Positions 43,744 through 51,236 of a DNA stretch of 64,000 bases are shown here, piece after piece (the stretch's first letter is position 1; each line of letters begins with the position of its first letter). A program made the position numbers and the translations under genes. The DNA comes from Bdellovibrio sp. NC01 (GTDB taxonomy: Bacteria; Bdellovibrionota; Bdellovibrionia; Bdellovibrionales; Bdellovibrionaceae), in contig NZ_CP030034.1 of assembly GCF_006874625.1 (NCBI RefSeq), positions 1,302,001 to 1,366,000 on the forward strand. The letters run 5' to 3'. The notes beneath the pieces are model-generated. The model was not told the DNA's origin, did not search any database, and saw nothing but the letters and a program-made list of their open reading frames with translations.

Positions 43744-45330
43744 ATGAGTAGAATCGGTTTTTTAAATAAAAGTGTAACTGCCGTTATCACTCTCCTAGCT
43801 ATTGTACTTCAAGGAAACGGGGCGCTTGCAGGTTGCAAGATGTCCCGTGATCCTAAAATGAATTTTGCGATTTCGACTGAAACTCAGTCAATTACAGGTT
43901 TCGGTGAAGCCGCGGATACGCCGCAGGCTCCTTCGGTTATTGAACGCTGCCAGACAGATTCTGGTAAATATTTGATGTTCTCTTTGGGTGTACGTCGTCC
44001 CACTTTAAATTCTGACGTGGCGGATGTTTCTTTTGACGGGCAATTGATCGATACAAAATGCTCTGTCGCAAACTCTTTCCTGAAAGATCAGCCTGACTAC
44101 CAAGAACGCGCACAAGTTATCGATAAACAGTACAAAGCACTGCGCGCTTGTACTTTCCTTCAAATTTACGATTTAGATAATAAACCTATTGATTTCACGC
44201 CATCTCAAGATCATTGCCAAATTTCGCGTCAGCAAAATGGCACTTTGAAAATGGAAGGTGATTACTGCTTCCTTCGTATTCGTCCAAACAATCGTTTTGC
44301 GGTTACGACAATCATTAAGGATGAGTGCCGTAATGCTGCTTACATGAGCGCTCATGGCATTGAGCCACAAGATATCGAAGCCTCTTTGAATGCTTACGTC
44401 GTGGGTGATGCTTCTGGTATCAGCACTGACGTTGATCCAATTGGTGCCACGAAAACTCGTATCTATATTGCTCCCCACAGCAAACTTTTGAAACTTTCTG
44501 AAGACTTCGGTGCCGAAACTCCACGTTTCCCAACGGAATTCAATGCCGATGTTCATATGGGTGAATTGAAAATCCGCGGTGCTAACGAAACTTTCACCGT
44601 CGATATGTCTTTGCTGGTTGATAACCGCTCTAAAAAATCTTGCTACAATGGTATGTGTGCGAGTCCAAGTGACTTCGACGTTCCCGTAGTAGGTGAGGTT
44701 GAACTTTCTGAAGTTCGTCGTGATGGTACTTTGAATTACATGGATTCTTGGTGGCACGCAGGACTTGCGAATCCTCGTTGGATGGGTTTGATGAAAAGTG
44801 GCCCACATATCTTGAATGAAACTGAATTAAAACCGGGCATGCGTTATCACATGACCGTGACTTTCGTGGATCCACTTGAGGACTTCACGCTGTTCACGAA
44901 AGACATTCAACAGATGGTGATCGATCTTAAGACTCTTCAAGGAACAGCAGGTCTTGACGTGATCACGCCGCTGGCATCGTTGGGTAATTTGACCGGCCTG
45001 GTTGGTTTGGACAATCTTCCTTCAATGTCTTCTCCAAACATGGATACAGAGATGGAGCGCATCCTTAAGACTTTGGAAAAGTTAGGTAAAGACCGTAACT
45101 GGCCATCGTACTTTGACGACATTTGCAATTCGTCTCGTGCATCTTGTGTAAAAGCGGGTAAGTCAAAATTCTATTCTAAACTGTCTGTGGAGTTCACTAT
45201 CGGTGAGCTTGATCCAAACGAAGGTATCTGGACTTTGAAGGACTACGTCGTGAAAAGAGAATCACCCGTATTTGGAAACTACACGACAAGACCTGAAGCT
45301 TTGCCAACGGTTACTTGCGAGGCTCAATAA
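43744..45330 (+). CDS. Exported protein of the seven-gene locus (E)
   Basis: I start at the second ATG (43744), 7 nt behind TAGGAG; the first ATG (43738) overlaps that site. The 528-aa product has a signal peptide with a long polar lead. It is mostly beta-strand with spaced cysteines (GCKMSRD, ERCQTDS, TKCSVANS, CTFLQIYD, DHCQIS, DYCFLRI, SCYNGMC, ICNSSRASC). It suggests several Ig-like or jelly-roll units held by disulphides. The last codons overlap the start of F (TAATG). No family is recognised. Confidence 0.73.
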   Translation: MSRIGFLNKSVTAVITLLAIVLQGNGALAGCKMSRDPKMNFAISTETQSITGFGEAADTPQAPSVIERCQTDSGKYLMFSLGVRRPTLNSDVADVSFDGQLIDTKCSVANSFLKDQPDYQERAQVIDKQYKALRACTFLQIYDLDNKPIDFTPSQDHCQISRQQNGTLKMEGDYCFLRIRPNNRFAVTTIIKDECRNAAYMSAHGIEPQDIEASLNAYVVGDASGISTDVDPIGATKTRIYIAPHSKLLKLSEDFGAETPRFPTEFNADVHMGELKIRGANETFTVDMSLLVDNRSKKSCYNGMCASPSDFDVPVVGEVELSEVRRDGTLNYMDSWWHAGLANPRWMGLMKSGPHILNETELKPGMRYHMTVTFVDPLEDFTLFTKDIQQMVIDLKTLQGTAGLDVITPLASLGNLTGLVGLDNLPSMSSPNMDTEMERILKTLEKLGKDRNWPSYFDDICNSSRASCVKAGKSKFYSKLSVEFTIGELDPNEGIWTLKDYVVKRESPVFGNYTTRPEALPTVTCEAQ

Positions 45331-46202
45331 TGAAACTCCTGTTGCTTCTAGCGCTTTTTGCTCCCTCATTTTCATGGGCAGTGACGATCAGACCTTCAGT
45401 CAGCGAAGGGTTTTTCGTGTGCAACGCGGGGATTGCCCATAAAGTAGCAACTGGTACGACTTGCGCTGATCAATATACAGGACTTGCTTGCAACGCGAGC
45501 GATGACACTTCTTGTGTATGCTCGGATTCAACAGCTGGCGAAGATACTTTGACAGCTTCGTGGGACGATTTGACGGTGGCGGAATCAAGCCCACTACGTT
45601 CTCGCGGCAACACTCTTAAATCTAATACAGCGGCGACATATAATAACTTGTTCACGGATTTAAATGCGTGGAACAACAATGTGACTTCAATTGAAATCGG
45701 AACGTCATCAGAAACATACGGTACAAGTTACTTTGTCGATTTCTGCTATCAAGGTCCGGTTGAAAAGATTCAAAAGAAGAACGGAAAAAACCAAGACGTT
45801 TCTGAAGGTATCTATACAATCACAGCCAACGTTGCGGCAGCGAACCAGGGCAGTGGTTTGATTTATCAACAAGATTCAAACTTGGGTATGACTCTGCAAG
45901 TGAACTGCGATCTTCGTGATGTTGGTAAAAGCAAAGATGCAAGAAGCTCAAATGAGTTTGCACCATCAGGCAATGCTTTAGAAGCCGATGTGACGTTTGC
46001 CTCTTCAGGTTACCCACGTTCTAGCACTTTGAGCATGAGCCAACGTTTAAATTCAAAAACAAACTACGTTCCGCGTTTCTGCTCTGTGCGCGCAATTTTC
46101 ACAGAAATGGCCAATTCGTCTTCGGTGAAAGTTCGTCCGAATTCGGCAAGTCCGACAGAGTTCACGATTGATCTTGATATCACGAACGGGGACTTGCTCT
46201 AG
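45330..46202 (+). CDS. Exported paralogue of D in the seven-gene locus (F)
   Basis: The ATG overlaps the TAA of gene E and gives a signal peptide (residues 1-17); the 290-aa product is a shorter relative of D. Shared landmarks are CNAGI (31-35), CVC (62-64), YGTSYFVDFCYQGP (130-143) and PRFCSVRAIFTE (248-259). Most landmark Cys line up, suggesting the same disulphide fold. Codon use is ordinary, unlike D, so F may be a minor or tip version. The gene end is 3 bp from the next ATG. Confidence 0.8.
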   Translation: MKLLLLLALFAPSFSWAVTIRPSVSEGFFVCNAGIAHKVATGTTCADQYTGLACNASDDTSCVCSDSTAGEDTLTASWDDLTVAESSPLRSRGNTLKSNTAATYNNLFTDLNAWNNNVTSIEIGTSSETYGTSYFVDFCYQGPVEKIQKKNGKNQDVSEGIYTITANVAAANQGSGLIYQQDSNLGMTLQVNCDLRDVGKSKDARSSNEFAPSGNALEADVTFASSGYPRSSTLSMSQRLNSKTNYVPRFCSVRAIFTEMANSSSVKVRPNSASPTEFTIDLDITNGDLL

Positions 46203-46205
46203 TTC

Positions 46206-47417
46206 ATGTCCAAGCTATTGGCACTTTTCATTCTGATTCTGAGCACAACTGCGCACGGTGCAGTTTGGACAGTGACTCGGTCATGGACGCCCGCAGATGA
46301 AGATCGTTTTGCAGTCTTTTTGGAAAAAGAATGGCAAACGGACGTTTTCACGAATCCTCAATCTAAATTGTATGGCATTAAAACGGATTGTGCCGATGCA
46401 GTTTATGCAGCTCGTGCCGTGTTTGCTGCGCGCGAAGGTTTGCCTGTTCAGTTTAGTGATGTGACCCGTTCGGGAAGTTACTTTACGCAAGCCATGACTC
46501 GTTGGGATTCACAACCGCAAGATCAGCGTGTGCGTAGTTTTATTATTTATATCTCTGACATGGTGTCGACTTATACTTTGGAAAGTGACACCTATCCGGT
46601 CACCATCGATAAACAATACTTCAAACCGGGCGTGATTTTTTTAAGTCCGATTCTGACTGAAAGCCAAAGACGTGCGACTGGTTTTCATGGTGGTCACGCC
46701 GAATATATTAAGAGTATTGATGATATCGGTTTTAGTGAAGCGATCTCTTCAACTTCGCCGAAAGCAGTTCGTACTTTAAGCTTGAATAAAAATCCTTATA
46801 TGGCGCCTTTCACTTTAAACGGTGGTTTTCGTAAGTGGCGTCAACCGGGCCAGTTTGGCGTTTCGAATAGCGCTCTTCCAGGTTACGGGATGGACCAATT
46901 TAAATTGGCTGATTGGGCACCATTAAAACTTATCACTCGTCGTCAGATCTATCAGTGGCATGAATCGATTCGTCGTCTTATGCGCACGCGTGTTCCGTCT
47001 TTTGACGAGCGTGTGGATATCGTGGTCGATAGCATTTGTTCTTTACTTACAACGCGTGCAGAGCTTGTGATTGACGGGTGGAGCAAGGTTACGAAGAACG
47101 GTAATCAATGCCTGCCACCGGATCTTGCCGATGAATACTCAACAGACACGCGCGATCAACGCATTCGTGGTTCTTATTTTCAATTAGGCGATCTTTACGA
47201 CTGGAAAAAACGTGAAGATGGTGACGATATTATGGGCTCGGTCGAAGATGCCCAACCGAAGCTAGAAAAATGCCAGATTCAATATTGGCCGGGTCGTTTT
47301 ATGAATACGTGGGAACTGTGGGCGCGTGTGCGTGACGGGCAATTGGCGTCATCTGCATATTATGCCCCAGCAGTGCGCTGGGGATTCAGAGCGCCAAACG
47401 GAAAAGACTGCCGCTAA
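46206..47417 (+). CDS. Exported papain/NlpC-like protein, last gene of the seven-gene locus (G)
   Basis: This 403-aa protein has a signal peptide (residues 1-18). The motif YGIKTDCADAVYAAR (Cys62) looks like the N-terminal Cys helix of papain-like/NlpC-type enzymes. FHGGHAEYIKSID (His161/His164) matches the strand carrying the second catalytic residue, and SSTSPKAVRTL follows. This suggests a thiol peptidase, amidase or transpeptidase of the periplasm, but a third catalytic residue is not clear. The last ~100 residues contain one more Cys pair. It ends one base from a convergent gene. Confidence 0.65.
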   Translation: MSKLLALFILILSTTAHGAVWTVTRSWTPADEDRFAVFLEKEWQTDVFTNPQSKLYGIKTDCADAVYAARAVFAAREGLPVQFSDVTRSGSYFTQAMTRWDSQPQDQRVRSFIIYISDMVSTYTLESDTYPVTIDKQYFKPGVIFLSPILTESQRRATGFHGGHAEYIKSIDDIGFSEAISSTSPKAVRTLSLNKNPYMAPFTLNGGFRKWRQPGQFGVSNSALPGYGMDQFKLADWAPLKLITRRQIYQWHESIRRLMRTRVPSFDERVDIVVDSICSLLTTRAELVIDGWSKVTKNGNQCLPPDLADEYSTDTRDQRIRGSYFQLGDLYDWKKREDGDDIMGSVEDAQPKLEKCQIQYWPGRFMNTWELWARVRDGQLASSAYYAPAVRWGFRAPNGKDCR

Positions 47418-49022
47418 TTATTGGGCAGTCACCGGTTTTTTCTTTTCAAGATACTCATCGTAAGTAATATCGTTCATGTCTTCCGTCACTGTCGTATCGA
47501 TTTCAATGATGCGGTTTGCAACTGTTTGCACGAACTCGTGATCGTGAGAAGTAAATAGCACTGTTCCTTTGAAACGTTTCACGCCTTCATTGACAGCAGA
47601 GATACTTTCCAAATCCAAATGGGCTGTTGGTCCATCGAACAACAAAACATTCGCGCCAGACAACATCATTTTCGCAAGCATGCAGCGAACTTTTTCGCCC
47701 CCCGAAAGAACTTTCGGTTGTTTCATCGCATCGTCACCACTGAAGAGCATGCGACCTAAGAAGCCACGTAAGAACGACTCATCTTTGTCTTCAGAATATT
47801 CGCGCAACCAATCAACCAAGGAACGAGCATCGACGTTGAAGTATTTGCTATTGTCAGTCGGGAAGTAACTGCGAGTCGTCGTGATGCCCCAAGTGACAGT
47901 TCCAGAGTCCGGTTCCATCTCGCCAGCTAAGATATCAAGCAAAACTGTTTTTGCGACGTCATTGCGACCAATGAACGCGACCTTGTCGTTCTTTTTGATC
48001 GTGAAGCTGACGTTTTTCAAAATCACTTCGCCATTGATTGTTTTGTTCAAGCCTTGCACAGTCACAAGATCGTTACCGGCTTCACGTTTTGGATCAAAAC
48101 CCACAAACGGCGAACGGCGACTTGAAACGGGAAGTTCGCTAAGATCCAACTTCTCTAGTTGTTTTTGACGAGAAGATGCCTGACGCGATTTTGAAGCGTT
48201 AGCACTAAAGCGTGCGATGAACGATTTCAACTCTTCAGCTTTGTCTTCGTTTTTGCGTTGTTGATCTGCTTTCAAGCGTTGCGCAAGATCGCGAGCTTCA
48301 CGCCAGAATTCATAGTTACCCGTATAAACCGTCACTTTGCCGAAATCGATATCCGCCATGTGAGTGCAGACTTTATTCAGGAAGTGGCGATCATGCGATA
48401 CGACGATGACTGTGTTTTCAAAATTATAAAGGAACTCTTCAAGCCATTGGATCGCGTAGATGTCCAAGTGATTCGTCGGCTCATCCAGAAGCAAGATATC
48501 AGGTTGACCGAATAGAGCCTGAGCTAACAAAACTTTTACTTTGTCGCCAGCATCAAGTTCGCTCATCAGTTTTTGATGAAGGCTGTCAGTGATACCAAGA
48601 CCCGCTAACATCACGCCGGCTTCCGATTCTGCTTCCCAGCCGTTCAATTCTGCAAACTCTGTTTCAAGTTCTGATGCGCGAACACCATCGGCTTCGCTGA
48701 AATCAGGTTTTGCATAAAGAGCGTCTTTTTCCTGCATCACTTTGAAGAGGCGATCGTTGCCCATCATCACAGTCTGAAGAACTGTCACGCTGTCGTAAGC
48801 GTAGTGATCTTGCTTCAATACTGAAAGGCGCAGGGCCCCTGGAATGATGACTTCGCCCGTATTCGGCTCCAGCTCTTTAGAAAGGACTTTAAGGAAAGTG
48901 GATTTGCCGGCGCCATTGGCACCGATCAGGCCATAACAGTTGCCTGGAGTGAATTTCACATTCACTTCATCAAAGAGTTTTTTACCACCGAAACGAAGGC
49001 TGACATTGGACGTTGTAATCAT
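47418..49022 (-). CDS. ABC-F family ATPase (YbiT/YkpA-like)
   Basis: This 534-aa protein has two ATP-binding domains on one chain and no membrane segments. NBD1 is intact: GANGAGKST (Walker A), DEPTNHLD (Walker B). The linker carries the KSRQASSRQKQLEKL helix. NBD2 keeps LSGGEKVRC but has FIGRNDVAKTVLL in place of a normal Walker A and LLFDGPTAHLD where the catalytic Glu is replaced by Gly. ABC-F proteins act on the ribosome (translation regulation, antibiotic protection). I use the internal ATG that gives MITTSNVSLRFGGKKLF. A terminator lies just upstream of it. Confidence 0.88.
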   Translation of the reverse strand: MITTSNVSLRFGGKKLFDEVNVKFTPGNCYGLIGANGAGKSTFLKVLSKELEPNTGEVIIPGALRLSVLKQDHYAYDSVTVLQTVMMGNDRLFKVMQEKDALYAKPDFSEADGVRASELETEFAELNGWEAESEAGVMLAGLGITDSLHQKLMSELDAGDKVKVLLAQALFGQPDILLLDEPTNHLDIYAIQWLEEFLYNFENTVIVVSHDRHFLNKVCTHMADIDFGKVTVYTGNYEFWREARDLAQRLKADQQRKNEDKAEELKSFIARFSANASKSRQASSRQKQLEKLDLSELPVSSRRSPFVGFDPKREAGNDLVTVQGLNKTINGEVILKNVSFTIKKNDKVAFIGRNDVAKTVLLDILAGEMEPDSGTVTWGITTTRSYFPTDNSKYFNVDARSLVDWLREYSEDKDESFLRGFLGRMLFSGDDAMKQPKVLSGGEKVRCMLAKMMLSGANVLLFDGPTAHLDLESISAVNEGVKRFKGTVLFTSHDHEFVQTVANRIIEIDTTVTEDMNDITYDEYLEKKKPVTAQ

Positions 49023-49072
49023 GGGGTTTAAATACCACTTTAGACCCATTTTCCGCAATAGGATGCCTCAAT

Positions 49073-49110
49073 AAAAAAGGCCTCTTTCGGTGGGAAAGAG
49101 GCCTTTAGGT
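49073..49110 (-). terminator. Intrinsic terminator downstream of the barrel gene
   Basis: A perfect 12-bp stem (AAAGGCCTCTTT/AAAGAGGCCTTT) with a 7-nt loop sits between the leftward barrel gene and the leftward ABC-F gene. On the minus strand the stem is followed by a T-run. Confidence 0.92.
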
Positions 49111-49140
49111 GTAGGTTATTTAGGCAAATGGTCGGGAAAA

Positions 49141-50031
49141 CTAATAAAGAGCTCGGATGCTGACGCCGCCAATAAACTGATCGTAAGACGACACGTTCAT
49201 ATCAGATTTATCCATCACGGTCGTGTAGGCTAGGGTTGGCCAAATTTCAAAGTTAGGATTCATATTAAAGCGCAATGAAGCTTCTGCGCTAATGGTTGCA
49301 TATGGAGAACTTGAAGTACCAGTTATGCCATTATATTCGAAATGTTCGGTATAATAGCGATTGTAAAGCACTTTTAGGTAAGGATGATAGTCCGACTCTA
49401 TTTCCCCAAAAACGTAAAGCGACATTTGGCTTCCGTCTTTCACAGTCACATTGACCGTTGTCGTTGAGTTGATGACGTAATCACGATTGCCTTCAAGAGC
49501 CATATTATATGATCCACCAAAGCCCAGTGAATAACTTTGTACGGGGAAAACCAAACCGGCTTCGATGAAAGGAACTAAACGGCCTTCAGAGGGATTGCGT
49601 TCCATTGTTACTTCGTCGACTTTACTTTTTTCTAGGGGAATAGATGTTCCTGCGCTAGAAAAGAAAGTTGCACCCATAAAGTCATAGTTACCTTTGTAAC
49701 CGATTTTTGCGTCGTTGAACCCTTTGTTTTTTGATGTCGTATCAGAAAAGCCCGCTTGAGCGCTTTTTGTTTCCGTAGAAATGTATCCCAGTGTTAGTCC
49801 GAAAGAGTCGTTTTGATTCACGCCGTAATAAAAACCAACAGGTAAGACATAACCCGTTAAATCTGATTTAGCACCAGTGTCGCTGAACTTTACGCTGCTG
49901 GAAGCGTAAGCTGCTGCCGCTAGAAACTCCATTTGTCCTGCGTCTGGGCTAAGATTGGCGCTGGTTTTAATCATACCGAATGCGAAGTTTGATGACGACA
50001 AAATCAAAGATGCGATTACTATGTGTTTCAT
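49141..50031 (-). CDS. Outer-membrane beta-barrel-like protein
   Basis: Starting at the ATG behind AAAGGGAATTC gives a signal peptide (residues 1-18) and a 296-aa product. The mature chain is a row of alternating hydrophobic strands with aromatic residues at the ends (VLPVGFYYGVNQND, SFGLTLGYISTE, YSLGFGGSYNMAL, MSLYVFGEIESDYHPYLKVLYNRYY), ending GGVSIRALY. This is typical of 10-12-stranded barrels. The role could be a porin or a surface protein; no family is recognised. Confidence 0.8.
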   Translation of the reverse strand: MKHIVIASLILSSSNFAFGMIKTSANLSPDAGQMEFLAAAAYASSSVKFSDTGAKSDLTGYVLPVGFYYGVNQNDSFGLTLGYISTETKSAQAGFSDTTSKNKGFNDAKIGYKGNYDFMGATFFSSAGTSIPLEKSKVDEVTMERNPSEGRLVPFIEAGLVFPVQSYSLGFGGSYNMALEGNRDYVINSTTTVNVTVKDGSQMSLYVFGEIESDYHPYLKVLYNRYYTEHFEYNGITGTSSSPYATISAEASLRFNMNPNFEIWPTLAYTTVMDKSDMNVSSYDQFIGGVSIRALY

Positions 50032-50155
50032 GAATTCCCTTTCGTACACTTAATAATGTTTATAGATTGTTGAATGAAAGAGAATCACTTCGGGGTCGGG
50101 GTGCAGGATAACCGGACTTAGGCTGCGAAAGTTGTAAAGCCACGGTTAAAAAAGC

Positions 50156-50190
50156 AAAAGCCCGCTCTTTGGGAGCAGGCTTTCGTTGAA
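50156..50190 (-). terminator. Intrinsic terminator of the small Thr/Lys-rich protein gene
   Basis: AAAGCC...GCTC pairs with GAGC...GGCTTT (one C-A mismatch, small loop). A-runs on the left become a T-run on the minus strand, just past the stop of the 88-aa gene. Confidence 0.8.
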
Positions 50191-50216
50191 GCTAGTTTTT
50201 AGCCACGCTGAAAAAA

Positions 50217-50483
50217 CTATTTCGTTTCTGTCGTGGTCTCAGTCTCAGTTGTGGTTTTTTTCTTACCGTCTGAGTGAGTTTTAGTTTTTTGTTTTACTTC
50301 TGTTTCAGAAGACGCGTGTTCGCCCTTCATTTTCTTTTTTGTCTTATGAGTTGTTGTTTCAGTACCAGTGATTGGATTTTTTGAGTGGTCCGTAGTTGAC
50401 TCAGTTTTATTTTCCATATCAGCAGCGAATGCCAATGAACCAGCTAAAACAACAGCAGATAGCAACATAGTTTGTTTTTTCAT
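50217..50483 (-). CDS. Small exported Thr/Lys/Glu-rich protein
   Basis: This 88-aa protein starts behind AAAGGAGGA with a signal peptide (residues 1-21, ending SLAFA). The mature part is almost all Thr, Lys, Glu and Ser (THKTKKKMKGEHASSETEVK, then TETETTTETK) and looks disordered, with short repeats. Such peptides are often envelope-stress or adhesin-like fillers; function unknown. Confidence 0.75.
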   Translation of the reverse strand: MKKQTMLLSAVVLAGSLAFAADMENKTESTTDHSKNPITGTETTTHKTKKKMKGEHASSETEVKQKTKTHSDGKKKTTTETETTTETK

Positions 50484-50588
50484 CTAATCCTCCTTTGGAT
50501 TTAGTATGTGAATCGTTGACAGGTTGATTTTGTCATTGGTTTATGAAAAATAAATTTACAAATCTGTAAGTGGCTTGCTGCAACAAAT

Positions 50589-51236
50589 TCACACATCCAC
50601 TTCGAAAATTTCTTTCGGAGTCACGGCAAAAATTCTTTTGCCCTTGTCTTTACGAATGACGTATCCACCGGTCAGAGAGCCAAAGGCAGGAATCGTCAGC
50701 GCGTTTTTTTCAAGAACAAAGCACGGTAGCTTTAGTCGCGTGGGGCCTTCGTGGATACTGACAAGGGGATGGGTATGTCCTTGAATCTGGAACAATTTGG
50801 ATTTTGCGTTTTTATGTCCGTGAGTCATAAGGAATGGACCGATTTGCATTTCTTCCTCTACCAAATGGAAGGGAAGTTTATTAAGAATTTCGACACTTCC
50901 TTTTTCATGATTGCCTAATAGCAAGGTCCAATGGACATGGTCATGAGCTTTAAAGAATTCACGAAAATCCTGAACGATGATTTCACTCAACGAAAAACGG
51001 TTGTGTATCCAGTCGCCCAAAATCATGACTTTGCGAATTTGATAACGATGGATCAGATCGCTGATAAGAAGTAAATCTTCGCGATGCGAACCTGAAGGTA
51101 TTGGCACACCAGCAGATTGATAGCTTTCGGCTTTACCCAAATGCACGTCGGAAAGCCCTAGCAGATGTTCGCGCTGCCATAAGAAAGCTTTTTCTGGAAG
51201 AAGCTCAATGTCTTCGTTCGCGACTTGTATCTTCAT
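50589..51236 (-). CDS. pdeM: Ligase-associated metallophosphoesterase PdeM
   Basis: This 215-aa calcineurin-like phosphoesterase shows all metal motifs: LSDVHLGK (near 28-35), LGDWIHN, LLGNHE and MTHGHK...QGHTHP. In bacteria, PdeM is the fourth gene of the ligase-associated DNA repair set and is thought to be a nuclease/phosphodiesterase. It overlaps the 3' end of the helicase gene by 32 bp, so translation is coupled. Confidence 0.92.
   Translation of the reverse strand: MKIQVANEDIELLPEKAFLWQREHLLGLSDVHLGKAESYQSAGVPIPSGSHREDLLLISDLIHRYQIRKVMILGDWIHNRFSLSEIIVQDFREFFKAHDHVHWTLLLGNHEKGSVEILNKLPFHLVEEEMQIGPFLMTHGHKNAKSKLFQIQGHTHPLVSIHEGPTRLKLPCFVLEKNALTIPAFGSLTGGYVIRKDKGKRIFAVTPKEIFEVDV

Noticed and set aside
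44173-44808. Long open frame on the strand opposite gene E
   Set aside because: It lies wholly inside a gene with a signal peptide and coherent beta-rich protein; the antisense product lacks any pattern and has no ribosome site.
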